From VXYL01 sp965200375 (GTDB lineage Bacteria > Pseudomonadota > Gammaproteobacteria > Pseudomonadales > Azotimanducaceae), in the NCBI GenBank assembly GCA_965200375.1, contig OZ241353.1, forward strand, positions 868,001 to 932,000: a stretch of 64,000 nucleotides of DNA, given 5' to 3'. Position numbers and translations under genes: made by a program. Position 1 is the stretch's first letter. Each line of letters opens with the position of its first letter. Below, piece after piece: positions 26,243-35,429 of the stretch. Below the pieces are notes generated by a model that was not told where the DNA came from, did no database searches, and saw only the letters and a program-made list of their open reading frames with translations.

Positions 26243-26883
26243 CGGCTGCCCCGCCCTGGGAGGGGCGCTGGCCCCTCGGCACGCGGATCCACGTCGTCGG
26301 CAGCAGCGGCAGCGGCAAGAGCACGCTGGCGGCGCGGCTCGCGGCGGCCCTCGACGCCGAGTTCGTGGAACTCGACGCGCTCAACTGGGCGCCCGGCTGG
26401 GTGGGGCTGAACGCCACGGACCCGGCCGCCCTGGAGCAGCGGTTCCGCGACGCCACGGCCGGCGAACGCTGGGTGACCGCCGGCTCCTACACCGGCATCG
26501 CCCAGCGGGCGTTCTGGCCCCGGCTCGATGCGATCGTGTGGCTGGACATGCCGGCTGGCGTGTCGGTGTTCCGCATGCTGCGCCGCTCCTGGCAGCGCTG
26601 GCGCCGGCGGGAGCTGCTGTGGGGCACGAACATCGAGCGCTTCTGGCCGCAGCTGGCGGTGTGGCGAGGCGAGGACTCGCTGCTCTGGTGGCTGGTGGTG
26701 CATCACGCCCGCAAGCGGCGGGGCGTTCTGGCGGCGATGGCGGACCCGCGCTGGGCCCGCATCCGCTTCGTGCGCCTGGTCGCCGCCGCCGATGTCGCCG
26801 CGTTCCTGGCCGCGGCGGAGTGCGGTGTGGCGAGGACGCCTCAGACGGCGCAGCCGGGCGGGTGTCCCGCGGCGCTGCCGTAG
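26239..26883 (+). CDS. P-loop kinase, FlaR/adenylate-kinase-like
   Basis: 214 residues with a TTG start overlapping the HIT gene stop. Walker A is HVVGSSGSGKSTLAARLAAA at about residue 18, followed by FVELDALNWAPGWV, and WVTAGSYTGIAQRAFWPR, then IVWLDMPAGVSVFRMLRRS. This layout (P-loop, D/E-LDALxW, short lid region) matches small kinases annotated as DNA-topology modulation FlaR proteins. Substrate unknown. Its 3' end overlaps the convergent dipeptidase gene by 43 bp, and the last 25 residues (from about CGVARTPQTAQ) may be a divergent tail. Confidence 0.75.
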   Translation: MTAAPPWEGRWPLGTRIHVVGSSGSGKSTLAARLAAALDAEFVELDALNWAPGWVGLNATDPAALEQRFRDATAGERWVTAGSYTGIAQRAFWPRLDAIVWLDMPAGVSVFRMLRRSWQRWRRRELLWGTNIERFWPQLAVWRGEDSLLWWLVVHHARKRRGVLAAMADPRWARIRFVRLVAAADVAAFLAAAECGVARTPQTAQPGGCPAALP

Positions 26884-28061
26884 GCTTCCGCCGCCCGCCA
26901 CACGCGCAGGAAGTTGCCGCCGAGGATCTTCTCGATGTCCGCGGCACCGTAGCCGCGGCGCAGCAAGCCGGCGACGAGGTTGGGGAAGTCGCCGACGTCC
27001 TTGAGCCCCGCGGGCAGGGTGTCGCCGACGCCGTCGAAGTCCGAGCCCAGGCCCACGTGGTCGATGCCGGCCACCGCCACCGCGTGATCGACGTGGTCGA
27101 CGACCGTCTCAACGGTGGCGAAGGGGTACGGATGCGCCGCGGCGTAGGCTGCGAAGAACGCCTGCCGATCGGCGTCGGTGGGCGTTGCGCCGCCGAACTC
27201 CTCGAAGTGCGCCGCCTGCCGCGCCACGGCCCACTCCCGGGCCGGCGCGGATACGAAGCCGCTGCCGAAGTTGATCTGCACGACGCCGCCCTTGGCCGCC
27301 AGCGCGGCCAGCATGGCGTCGCTCATGTTGCGCTCGAAGCCCGGCACGAAGCGGCGCAGCGACGAGTGGGACGCGATCACCGGCGTCCTGGAGAGCTCGA
27401 TGGCCTGCCAGGCCGCGTCGTCGGAGAGGTGCGAGATGTCGATCATCACGCCGTGTTCGTTCAGCGCCGCCACCAGCTCCCTGCCGGCCGGCGACAGGCC
27501 GCCCCAGCGCCTGTCGACGTCGTAGCTCGAGTCCGAATAGGCGTTGCTCGCCGAGTGCGCCAGGGTGACGTAGCGGATGCCGCGGCCCGCGAAGCGGGCG
27601 ACGTTGGCGACCACCGGCGTCGGTTCCGCCAGCGGGCTGCCGTTCTCCATGCCGAGCGCCAGCGCCACGCGGCCGCTGCCCCGGAGCGCCGCCACGTCGC
27701 CGGTGCAGGTGGCGAGCGCGAACCGCTGCGGCTGCTCCCGCGCCAGGGCTTCCACATCGTCGATGAGGCGCTCCGCGAGCTGCCGCGATTCCCCGGCAGC
27801 GGCGGCCGCCGCCGGCGTGTAGATGGCCATGAACGCCACGTCCAGCCCGCCGCGCCGGGCCCGGGGGTAGTCGAATTCCCGGTCCGGGGCGTCGGCGCCG
27901 AGGTCCGCCGGGCTTCGGTAGTTGCGGTAGGGCGCGTCGATGTGGGTGTCGATGAGGAGCGCGGTCCGGGCCAGTTCGGCTGCCGTCCGCGCCTGGTCCG
28001 GCGGCTCGCTGCAGCTGGCCAGTGCGAGCGCGAGCGCGAAAGCGCCAAGGCGATGCTTCAC
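26841..28061 (-). CDS. Membrane dipeptidase, peptidase M19, lipoprotein
   Basis: 406 residues. The N-terminus has a lipobox (ALALASC), so the enzyme is lipid-anchored. Zinc-site residues are seen in LIDTHIDAPYR, the LALGMENGSPL Glu, VMIDISHLSDDA and PVIASHSSLRRF, the four ligand segments of renal dipeptidase-type M19 enzymes, and GIDHVGLGSDFDGVGDTLP near the end. It would cleave dipeptides, including D-amino-acid-containing ones. It is the last of a five-gene operon with an ABC system, DUF4340 and GST; its ATG overlaps the GST stop (28058-28061). Confidence 0.92.
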   Translation of the reverse strand: MKHRLGAFALALALASCSEPPDQARTAAELARTALLIDTHIDAPYRNYRSPADLGADAPDREFDYPRARRGGLDVAFMAIYTPAAAAAAGESRQLAERLIDDVEALAREQPQRFALATCTGDVAALRGSGRVALALGMENGSPLAEPTPVVANVARFAGRGIRYVTLAHSASNAYSDSSYDVDRRWGGLSPAGRELVAALNEHGVMIDISHLSDDAAWQAIELSRTPVIASHSSLRRFVPGFERNMSDAMLAALAAKGGVVQINFGSGFVSAPAREWAVARQAAHFEEFGGATPTDADRQAFFAAYAAAHPYPFATVETVVDHVDHAVAVAGIDHVGLGSDFDGVGDTLPAGLKDVGDFPNLVAGLLRRGYGAADIEKILGGNFLRVWRAAEAYGSAAGHPPGCAV

Positions 28062-28675
28062 GGCAGCGGTATGTCGCCGGCCGCCGAAGGCACCGCCCAG
28101 CCGCGCCGCACGGCGTCCCTAGCGGCAATCGCCCCGTACCAGCGCTTGAGATTGGGGAAGTCCGCCCAGTCGATGCGGTGCCAGGGCCAGCGGGCGATCC
28201 ACGGCCAGGTGGCGATGTCGGCGATGGAGTAGGCGTCCGCCAGGTACTCGCGGTCCGCGAGCCGCCGATCCAGCACGCCGTAGAGGCGCTTGGCTTCGGC
28301 GGCGTAGCGCGCCTCGGCGTAGGCAGATTTGCCGGCGTTGAAGTGCAGGAAGTGGTTGGCCTGGCCCAGCATCGGGCCCACGCCGCCCATTTGCAGCATC
28401 AGCCACTCCAAGGTCGCCCAACGGTCGGCGCCGCCGAGGCGGCCGGTCTTCTCCGCCAGGTACAGCAGGATGGCGCCGGACTCCATCAGCGTCCGGTCAC
28501 CATCCACCAGCGCGGGGATCTTGTTGTTCGGGGAGATCCCGAGGAACGCCGGCGCGAACTGCTCGCCCTTGCCGATGTGTACCGGAATGGCGCGGTAGGG
28601 AAGCGCGAGTTCCTCGAGGGCGATGGACACCTTGCGGCCGTTGGGCGTTGGCCAGGTGTAGAGATCGATGGTCAC
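28058..28675 (-). CDS. Glutathione S-transferase
   Basis: 205 residues. N-terminal thioredoxin-like domain with LYTWPTPNGRKVSIALEEL, cis-Pro region NNKIPALVD and the glutathione contact LMESGAILLYLAEKTG, followed by the all-helical C-terminal domain with YSIADIATWPWI. This matches the YfcG/YghU-type (Nu) group, which often reduces disulfides. It is placed between the DUF4340 gene and the dipeptidase with 4-bp overlaps at both ends, so it is expressed with the ABC system. Substrate unknown. Confidence 0.93.
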   Translation of the reverse strand: MTIDLYTWPTPNGRKVSIALEELALPYRAIPVHIGKGEQFAPAFLGISPNNKIPALVDGDRTLMESGAILLYLAEKTGRLGGADRWATLEWLMLQMGGVGPMLGQANHFLHFNAGKSAYAEARYAAEAKRLYGVLDRRLADREYLADAYSIADIATWPWIARWPWHRIDWADFPNLKRWYGAIAARDAVRRGWAVPSAAGDIPLP

Positions 28676-29685
28676 GAGGCGTCGTCGGGTTCTTCCGCGG
28701 CCGCCGCGTCTTCCGCATCCACCGCCGCCGGCGCTTCCTCCGGTTCGGGCGCGAGGTCAGGGAGCGCCATGTCCATCTGTTCCGCGATGTAGGCCGATAT
28801 CTCGAAGGCGCCGGGCACCCGGTTGGAGGTGGCCACGTAGTCGTAGCTCGGTTCTTCCTCCTCCTGCGCTTCTTCGTCGTCCCTGCTCTGCGGCGCATCC
28901 GGGATCTCGCGCAGGCGGTACAGCGAGATCAGCAGCTCGCCTTCGTCGTCGTCGAGGGCGAACGCGGCGTAGGGTTCGTCCGGCAGCGCCGCGTCGCTGA
29001 TGTCCAGCACGGAGAGCCCGGCGAAGCGTCCGACCAGGGTCGCCGTCTTGCCGGCGTCGAGCGCCGCCCCGCTGGCGGCGGTCCAGTCGCCGTCGTCGTC
29101 CTTGGCAAGGGCGAAGGCGCCCTCGGCGGGCGCGTCGGTGCGCCGCAAGCCGGCGACGGCGCCTTCCGGCTGCAGAAGGGACTTGTCCAGCCAGTCCGAG
29201 GGCTCGACGCCGGCCTCGTAGTTGGCGAAGGCGATGGCGTAGATGGCGTCGTCGTCGGCGCGCCGGGCGTGGACCTTGCGGTAGCCCGGCGAGGTGCCGA
29301 GATAGACGTCCGCCAGCGTCTCGTCGCCGCCGGCGAGCACGACGCGGCGCTGGTGGTTGTCTTCGGTCACCTCGAATCGCTCGGCCGTGGTGGCGCTGTT
29401 GGCGACCGGCCAGCCGCCGGCCGCGCCGGCGAGCTTGTCGATGGCGGCGGCGACCTTGGCGCCGTCCGCCGGCAGGCCGTCCGCCAGCAGCCAGGCGTCC
29501 TCCGCCTTCGTCAGGCGAACCGTGCCGTCGGCGTTGGCGACGGTCACCGCATCCACCTGGGCCGGGTCGAAGCTCAGGAACGGTTCGGGGTCCACGCCGG
29601 AACCGGCGCGGGCTGCGAGCAGCACCGCCACGATGCCGAGCTGGATGGCTAGCGCGAAAGCCAGAGCGGTCTTGTTCAGGTTCAT
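28672..29685 (-). CDS. DUF4340 domain protein
   Basis: 337 residues. A single N-terminal membrane segment (ALAFALAIQLGIVAVLLAAR) anchors a periplasmic domain whose sequence pattern (DAVTVANADGTVRLTKAEDAW, then SPGYRKVHARRADDDAIYAI) is that of DUF4340. The C-terminus is highly acidic (EEEEPSYD, then Asp/Glu/Ala-rich tail). DUF4340 genes nearly always follow Gld-like ABC transporter genes, as here; its ATG overlaps the GldG-like gene stop (29682-29685). It may be a periplasmic accessory of that transporter. Molecular function is not known. Confidence 0.85.
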   Translation of the reverse strand: MNLNKTALAFALAIQLGIVAVLLAARAGSGVDPEPFLSFDPAQVDAVTVANADGTVRLTKAEDAWLLADGLPADGAKVAAAIDKLAGAAGGWPVANSATTAERFEVTEDNHQRRVVLAGGDETLADVYLGTSPGYRKVHARRADDDAIYAIAFANYEAGVEPSDWLDKSLLQPEGAVAGLRRTDAPAEGAFALAKDDDGDWTAASGAALDAGKTATLVGRFAGLSVLDISDAALPDEPYAAFALDDDEGELLISLYRLREIPDAPQSRDDEEAQEEEEPSYDYVATSNRVPGAFEISAYIAEQMDMALPDLAPEPEEAPAAVDAEDAAAAEEPDDAS

Positions 29686-32645
29686 GGTGCCGCCTTTTGC
29701 TCGAGGCCCAGCTGCTGCTCGAGGCCCAGCTGCGCCTGGTAGGCGCGTCTCCTGGCCGCCCGCCGATGGCGGCTGATGGCGAAGGCCACCGCCAGCCCCG
29801 CCAGCGCCAGCAGGTAGTTGGCGTACTCCAGCGGGCGCCGCCAGTCGGCCGCGGCGGGGTGGAGCGTGCGGTTGTAGTGGCTGCGGCCGCGAATCGCCAG
29901 CAGCGACTGGTCCTCGACGGCCCAGTCCACCAGGTTGGCGATCAGTTCGAGAGACGCGGTGTAGATGGTGCCGTCGGCGGAACCGATCATCCGCACCGTG
30001 TCGTCGGCGAGGAACGAGGCGGAACCGAGCACGATCAACCGGGCGGACTCGGGCGACCGGTCGATCACGGCGGCGACCGTTCCCAAGCCGTCGCCGGCGT
30101 CGTCGTCCTCGCTGACGGCGTCGTCCTCGCTGGCCGCCTCGGCGTCGGCTTCCGGCTCGTCGCCGGCCAGCAGCGGCGATTCGTCGAAGAAGGAATCGAA
30201 CCGCCCGGCCAGCAGCACGCCTAGGGCGTTCGCCTGCTGTTCGCCTTCCGGCGTGTACACCACGTCGCCAGCGGCGCCGAGGTTGGGCATGATGTCCGTC
30301 GATGCGGAGCGCCAGCTGGCCGGCGAACTCGCGATCAGCGTGGTCGCGGCGCGCTCGGCGTTCTTCTCCTGGTCCACGTCTATCGGCGAGGCCCAGGCCA
30401 TGGTGAGCTGCCCCATGCCGGCGGTGAATGCGGCCTCGTCGCTCAAGCCGTCGCCGCGCACGTCCACGAAGTAGGGATAGTCGCGCATCTGCAGGTCCTG
30501 GAAGCGGAAGCCGGCGACTTCCCGCACCACCGGCACGGGGAAGGCCGCGTTCTGCGGGTCCATGACGAAGGCTTCGTCGACGGCGACGCCGTGGTGCGCT
30601 AGCCAGTCCTCGAGGCCCGTGGACACCGGCATCGCGAACAGCGACTGCGCCTGCAGCCGCGCCCGGAAGCGGCCGGCGGCCACCACCACGGTGCCGCCGC
30701 GCATCAGGAACTGGTCGATGGCGAACACGGACTTCTCGTCCAGGTTCGCCGGATCCACCACCACCAGCACCTCGGCGTTGGCCGGCGGCGCGCCGTCCGT
30801 CAGCACCGCGTTCTCGACGTCGAAATCCGCCCGCAGCACTTCGCGCAGGCTCGCGAACTCGTTGCCAGGAGGCTGCTGCATGGGCATCTGCTGCTGCATG
30901 TAGGGCGGCATGCCCTGGGGCGCGGACAGCGCCACGGTCTTCAGCAGGCCAGTGGCGAAGCGCTTGAGGCCCTCCTCGATGCCGCGCCGCAGCCCGTCGG
31001 CGTCGAGGGACTCCGGCAGCGGCAGCTGCACCACGGTCTCGCCGTCCGAGAGCGTCAGGTAGAAGTAGAAGGTGTTGGCGTCGAACAGGCTCGCCGCCAT
31101 CGGTCGGAAGCCGTAGTCGGCGGCGATCCGCTTCGCCACTGCGCCGTCGCCGGCGGCCGGGTCCACCACCTCCGTGGCGAGCAGTCCGCCGGACTCTTCC
31201 GCCAGGCTCGCCAGCACCTCGTCGAGGGCGCCGCGGAAATTCACGAGGGCCGCCGGCAGGCGTTCGTCGGCGGACACGTAGCCCGTGAAGCGCACCGGGT
31301 CCGCGATGCTGTCGAAGACGCTGCCGCCGCCCTGGAAGCCGTACAGCACCTTCTTGATGGCGCGGGTCAGGTTGTACTCCGGGTTTTTCAACTGCACGTC
31401 GAGGTCGGCTTCGCTGCGCATCTTCACCTCGATGAAATCTCGAAAGCCGAGCACTTCGTACTCGTCGCCGTACTGCACCAGCACGTCGAAGTAGGAGTTC
31501 ACCAGGCTCGCCTGGTAGCGGTCCGCGATCTGGAACGGCACCGGCCGAATGCCGTACTTGGTGTTGGCTTCGTCCTCCAGTTCCGGGTCCGTGGCCGGAT
31601 CCACGATCTCCAGGCGCACCTTGCCTCCCGGTCCGCCGCCGGCCACCTCGTACTCCGTCAACAGGTTCTGCAGCTGCGGCGTCAGCGGCGCCAGCAGGGG
31701 GTGGGTCTTGGCGCTGAAGTAGCCGCGCAGCAGCAGCGGCTCGCGCAGCTGCGCCAGGTAGCCCCGGGTGGCATCGGAGATCGAGTACTGGTTGCCTTGG
31801 GTCACGTCCCAGCGCAGGAACGGCACCGCCGCCAGCCACAGGTTCGCCGCCAGCACGTTGGCCGCGAACAGCCCCACCACCAGCCGCTGGTGGCGATGCC
31901 GCCGCGCGTCGCCGTCCGCCGCCCGGCCGTGGGTCTCCACGGCATGGACGTTGAGTGCCAGGAAGGCGAGCAGCACCGAGACGTAGAAGTAGAGGTCGCG
32001 GAAGTCCAGCACGCCCCGGGTGATGGATTCGAAGCGCGATCCCGCGCCGAGGGCGCGCATCGCGTTGGCGATCGGGTTGGTCGCCAGATCGGTGAGGAAC
32101 GGGCTGCCCACCAGATAGAAGACGCCGCAGCCGAACGCCGCCAGGATCAGCGCCACGATCTGGTTGTCCGTCTTGGCGCTGACGAACAGGCCAATGCCCA
32201 GGTAGGCCGCGCCCAGCAGCGCCGCCGCCAGGTAGCCGGCGAACACCGGCCCCCAGTCGAGGTCGCCGAGCAGCGTCACGGTGATCGGCAGCGGCGCCGT
32301 CAGCGCGAGCGCCACCACCAAGAGCGTCCAGCAGGCGAGGAACTTGCCGGCGACGAACTCGGCGCTGGTGGCCGGCACCGTCACCACCAGCTCCAGGGTG
32401 CCGCTGCGCCGCTCCTCGCTCCACATGCGCATGGCGAGCGCGGCGGCGAGGAAGATCAGCAGCAGCGGCAGCCACTCGAACATCGGCCGCACATCGGCGA
32501 TGTTGCGGGCGAAGAACGCCTCGCCCCAGAAGAACACGAACAGGGTGACGCCCAGGAACGCCGCCAGGAACAGATAGGCGATGGGCGACGCAAAGAAGAG
32601 GCCCAGCTCCTTGCGGGCGATGCGCAGCGTGGCGGCGACGGTCAT
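29682..32645 (-). CDS. ABC-2 permease fused to GldG-like auxiliary domain
   Basis: 987 residues. The first 240 residues are an ABC-2 type permease resembling GldF, with about six membrane segments (from PIAYLFLAAFLGVTLFVFFW on, plus EERRSGTLELVVTVPAT). A further membrane segment (RLVVGLFAANVLAANLWLAA) begins a second, GldG-like part with a large periplasmic domain (RWDVTQGNQYSISDATRGYL, later GGTVVVAAGRFRAR and DYPYFVDVRGDG). A final membrane helix (YANYLLALAGLAVAFAI) precedes the basic C-terminus. An unusual Met/Gln/Pro-rich stretch and an acidic insertion (about 30100-30190) interrupt the domain. In Bacteroidetes GldF and GldG are separate; fusion plus DUF4340 is seen in proteobacteria. Transported substrate unknown. 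Confidence 0.85.
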   Translation of the reverse strand: MTVAATLRIARKELGLFFASPIAYLFLAAFLGVTLFVFFWGEAFFARNIADVRPMFEWLPLLLIFLAAALAMRMWSEERRSGTLELVVTVPATSAEFVAGKFLACWTLLVVALALTAPLPITVTLLGDLDWGPVFAGYLAAALLGAAYLGIGLFVSAKTDNQIVALILAAFGCGVFYLVGSPFLTDLATNPIANAMRALGAGSRFESITRGVLDFRDLYFYVSVLLAFLALNVHAVETHGRAADGDARRHRHQRLVVGLFAANVLAANLWLAAVPFLRWDVTQGNQYSISDATRGYLAQLREPLLLRGYFSAKTHPLLAPLTPQLQNLLTEYEVAGGGPGGKVRLEIVDPATDPELEDEANTKYGIRPVPFQIADRYQASLVNSYFDVLVQYGDEYEVLGFRDFIEVKMRSEADLDVQLKNPEYNLTRAIKKVLYGFQGGGSVFDSIADPVRFTGYVSADERLPAALVNFRGALDEVLASLAEESGGLLATEVVDPAAGDGAVAKRIAADYGFRPMAASLFDANTFYFYLTLSDGETVVQLPLPESLDADGLRRGIEEGLKRFATGLLKTVALSAPQGMPPYMQQQMPMQQPPGNEFASLREVLRADFDVENAVLTDGAPPANAEVLVVVDPANLDEKSVFAIDQFLMRGGTVVVAAGRFRARLQAQSLFAMPVSTGLEDWLAHHGVAVDEAFVMDPQNAAFPVPVVREVAGFRFQDLQMRDYPYFVDVRGDGLSDEAAFTAGMGQLTMAWASPIDVDQEKNAERAATTLIASSPASWRSASTDIMPNLGAAGDVVYTPEGEQQANALGVLLAGRFDSFFDESPLLAGDEPEADAEAASEDDAVSEDDDAGDGLGTVAAVIDRSPESARLIVLGSASFLADDTVRMIGSADGTIYTASLELIANLVDWAVEDQSLLAIRGRSHYNRTLHPAAADWRRPLEYANYLLALAGLAVAFAISRHRRAARRRAYQAQLGLEQQLGLEQKAAP

Positions 32646-33589
32646 GGCGACACCTCGTCGGCTGTAGCCGAAGCCTCGTCGGTCGCCGGCGCGTCCGCGC
32701 CGGCGGTGGCGTCGCGGAACACGGCTTCCAGGTCCCGCTTCTCCGGCGCCAGGCTGTGGATGGGCACTTCCGCCGCGACCAGCCGGCGCGCCAGCTCGGC
32801 GGCCCGGGCGTCGTCCACGCCGTCGGCGAAGGCCACCGCGAAGCCGTCGCCGAGGGGCGTCGCGGTGGCGAAGTCGCCGATGGCGGCGGCGACTTCGGCC
32901 TCCCCGGCGCTGGTGCCGAGCAGCACCCGGGCACTCTGCTTGAGCGCGTCGAGGCGCTCGTCCACCGCCAGCTGGCCAGCGCGCAGGATGATCACCCGGT
33001 CGCACACCGCGTCCACCTCCTGCATGATGTGGGTGGAGAGGATCACCGTCGCGTCCTCGGCCAGACGCCGGATCAGATCGCGCATGTGCTGGGTCTGCGA
33101 CGGGTCGAGGCCGTTGGTGGGTTCGTCCAGAATCAGGAAGCGTGGCTTGTGCAGGATCGCCTGCGCCACGCCGACGCGCTGCTGGTAGCCCCGGGACAGC
33201 GTGCCGACGGCGTCGAAGGCGCGGCCCGCGAGGTCCGTCGCCTCGAGCACCTCGGCCAGGGCGGCGCCGCGATCGGCGACGCCGCGCAGGCCGGCGACGT
33301 AGTCGAGATAGTCCACCACGGCCATCTCCGGATACACCGGGCAGTTCTCCGGCAGGTAGCCGATCTGCCGCCGCGCCGCCGCCGAAGCCTCGGCCACATC
33401 GAGCCCGGCGACGCGAGCCGTGCCGGCGCTCGGTTCGAGGTAGCCGGTGAGCATCTTCATGATGGTGGTCTTGCCGGCGCCGTTGTGCCCCAGCAAGCCG
33501 ACGATCTCGCCAGTGCCGATGGCGAAGTGTACGGCGTCGACTGCCAGCGTCTCGCCATAGCGGCGCGTCAAGCCTTCGGCCTCGATCAC
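32642..33589 (-). CDS. ABC transporter ATPase (GldA-like)
   Basis: 315 residues from GTG at 33587-33589, chosen because IEAEGLTRRYGETLAVDAVH follows directly and a G-run (about 10 bases upstream) can serve as ribosome-binding site. Walker A is LLGHNGAGKTTIMKMLTGYL, signature LSRGYQQRVGVAQAIL, Walker B FLILDEPTNGLDPSQ and H-loop ILSTHIMQEVDAV. The C-terminal extension of about 80 residues is typical of ATPases partnering ABC-2 permeases. The frame is open further upstream, but that part is not family-like. It is the first gene of the five-gene operon and overlaps the permease gene start by 4 bp. Confidence 0.92.
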   Translation of the reverse strand: MIEAEGLTRRYGETLAVDAVHFAIGTGEIVGLLGHNGAGKTTIMKMLTGYLEPSAGTARVAGLDVAEASAAARRQIGYLPENCPVYPEMAVVDYLDYVAGLRGVADRGAALAEVLEATDLAGRAFDAVGTLSRGYQQRVGVAQAILHKPRFLILDEPTNGLDPSQTQHMRDLIRRLAEDATVILSTHIMQEVDAVCDRVIILRAGQLAVDERLDALKQSARVLLGTSAGEAEVAAAIGDFATATPLGDGFAVAFADGVDDARAAELARRLVAAEVPIHSLAPEKRDLEAVFRDATAGADAPATDEASATADEVSP

Positions 33590-33797
33590 GAAACTCGACC
33601 CCCCCTTGGTTGCCAAAGCGGTACCGCCAGCCGAGGGCCGCCGGTCGTTCCTGCGCCCCAGGCTGGCGCGGGGCGCGTAACATACAAAGGCGTCCGACCA
33701 GTTTCCACCCCGCGAGTTCCTTTGGGGTTTGCGCCGTCGGCACGAGGCCCGTTGGGCGCTAGGCCATCGCCTTCCACCTTGAGGAGCACCTCGAACC

Positions 33798-34541
33798 ATG
33801 CCTGCCGAACCCGAGAGCAAGCACAAGAACGACATCTACGGCAACGTAGACGACCCGCAAGCGGCCGAGGAGCGCCCGGCGACGCCGGCCGCCACGGTGG
33901 TGCTGCTGCGCGACGCCGAAGGCGGCCCGGAAGTGCTGATGCTGCGCAAGAACTCGAAGATCGCCTTCGGCGGCATGTGGGTGTTCCCCGGCGGCCGCAT
34001 CGACCCCGAGGACTACCCGCAGAGCGGCGACCGGGATGCCGCCGCCCGCACCGCCGCGGCCCGTGAAGCCCGGGAAGAGGCTGGCGTCGTCCTCGACCCG
34101 GCGCACTTCGTCTGGTTCGCCCACTGGACGCCGCCGCCGAGCGCGCCGACGCGGTTCGCCACCTGGTTCTTCGCCGCCCGGGCCAGCGATCAGGCCGTGG
34201 CGATCGACGATAGCGAGATCAAGGCGCACCGTTGGATCCGGCCAGCGACGGCTCTGGCCAGGCACGCCCAAGCGGAGATCGATCTGGTGCCCCCTACCTG
34301 GGTCACCCTGTACCACCTCTCCCGCTACCAGCCGGTGGCTGCGCTGCTGGAGCGCCTCCGAGCCGGTCCGCCCCGCTACTACGAGACCCGCGCCGTCAAG
34401 CGCAGCGACGGCGTGCGGGTGGCGCTGTGGCGGGGCGACGCCGGCTACGAAGACTGGGACGCCGATCGCCCCGGCGCCCGGCATCGGCTGGTGATGGCAA
34501 CGCAGGGCTTCACGTTCGAGAACGATGCGGTCGGCTACTGA
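33798..34541 (+). CDS. Nudix hydrolase (NUDT19-like)
   Basis: 247 residues. The Nudix box is present with an insertion between its halves: FPGGRIDPEDYP, then AAAREAREEAGVVLDP (about residues 70-110). The N-terminus has VVLLRDAEGGPEVLMLRKNS. This layout fits the NUDT19/RP2-type subgroup acting on CoA derivatives, suggestive but not decisive. Transcribed away from the ABC operon, with 208 bp between them, and convergent with the ElyC-like gene; a good stem-loop lies between. Confidence 0.88.
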   Translation: MPAEPESKHKNDIYGNVDDPQAAEERPATPAATVVLLRDAEGGPEVLMLRKNSKIAFGGMWVFPGGRIDPEDYPQSGDRDAAARTAAAREAREEAGVVLDPAHFVWFAHWTPPPSAPTRFATWFFAARASDQAVAIDDSEIKAHRWIRPATALARHAQAEIDLVPPTWVTLYHLSRYQPVAALLERLRAGPPRYYETRAVKRSDGVRVALWRGDAGYEDWDADRPGARHRLVMATQGFTFENDAVGY

Positions 34542-34597
34542 ACGCCGCTCGCGGCGCACGCCGTTCCTCGCAGTCGCCCACGAGCCTTGGCAGCGCC

Positions 34598-34632
34598 CGC
34601 CAGCGCAGAGCCCACTCGCGGCAGCGCTGGCG
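34598..34632. terminator. Stem-loop between convergent Nudix and ElyC-like genes
   Basis: CGCCAGCGC (34598-34606) and GCGCTGGCG (34624-34632) form a perfect 9-bp stem with a 17-nt loop in the 93-bp convergent gap, ending just before the stop of the minus-strand gene. It could limit read-through from both sides. No T-run follows. Confidence 0.35.
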
Positions 34633-34634
34633 TC

Positions 34635-35408
34635 TCACATCCAGCCGCGCCAGACGTAGACCTTTGCCGCCAGCCACTCGCTCAGGAACTTGCTGGCTTC
34701 CAGGAGCGCCGATGCGTTTGGCAGGTAGTCCCTGGCCGTTCCGTTGCCGTACGTCCACCGCGGGCTTGGCGACGCCGGAATGGCGTCGAGGCCGGCCTTC
34801 CGGAAGGCGCCTAGGGCCCTGGGCATGTGCCGGCCTCTGGTGACGAGCAACACCGTGTCGATGTCGTGCTCGGCCGCCAAGCGGGCCACGAATGTGGCGT
34901 TCTCGTAGGTGGTGCGGCTTCTGCCCTCCGTGAGAACGGCGGCTTCCGGCACGCCGAGGTCGGAAAGGAACTCCTTCATGATGTCCGCACCGGTCGGTCT
35001 TCCCGGCCGCGGCGACCAGGTCGTGCCGGAGACGACCACGGCGGGCGCCTTGCCGGCGGCGAACAGCCTGGCGCCGTGCCACAGGCTGTCGGCCGTGGTG
35101 CTCGCCAACGCCCAGTCCCGCCCGCGGGTGGGAGGCACGACATGGCTCAGCAGCACCACGATGGCGTCGGCCCGGGGCAGCGACCGTATGGCCGGCGTCG
35201 GATGCTGCTGCACCAGGATCGGCGCGATGCGGTCGACGAACGCGGGCATGGACCAAAGCCACAGCCAGGCGATGCCGAACCAGAGCAGCCCCGCCGCGGC
35301 CCGGCGTCGACGCAGCGCCAGCGCGAGCAGGCCCACCGCCGCGGCTGCCAGCCCGACGCACGCCGGCATGGCGATGCGGGTCAGCAGCTCTTCAAGCCAG
35401 ACAGGCAT
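34635..35408 (-). CDS. ElyC/SanA-like DUF218 (YdcF) membrane protein
   Basis: 257 residues. Two N-terminal hydrophobic segments (MPACVGLAAAAVGLLALAL and AAGLLWFGIAWLWLWSM) are followed by a DUF218 domain: ADAIVVLLSHV, AVVVSGTTWSP, EGRSRTTYENATFVARL and VLLVTRGRHMPRALGAFRKA, all conserved blocks in the family. E. coli ElyC affects envelope biogenesis and peptidoglycan precursor handling. It lies downstream of the aldo/keto reductase in the same direction with a 21-bp gap. Confidence 0.88.
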   Translation of the reverse strand: MPVWLEELLTRIAMPACVGLAAAAVGLLALALRRRRAAAGLLWFGIAWLWLWSMPAFVDRIAPILVQQHPTPAIRSLPRADAIVVLLSHVVPPTRGRDWALASTTADSLWHGARLFAAGKAPAVVVSGTTWSPRPGRPTGADIMKEFLSDLGVPEAAVLTEGRSRTTYENATFVARLAAEHDIDTVLLVTRGRHMPRALGAFRKAGLDAIPASPSPRWTYGNGTARDYLPNASALLEASKFLSEWLAAKVYVWRGWM

Positions 35409-35429
35409 CTCGGTCCGAGACCCCGTCGG

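Noticed and set aside
28672..32934. 1420-codon frame appearing to fuse the ABC permease region to DUF4340
   Set aside because: Only its last 337 codons are a real gene; the upstream part is out of frame with the permease fusion and lacks membrane segments.
33590..33835. N-terminal extension of the ABC ATPase
   Set aside because: The added 82 residues are Arg/Ser-rich and unlike any ABC ATPase, and would overlap the divergent Nudix gene start; GTG 33587-33589 is preferred.
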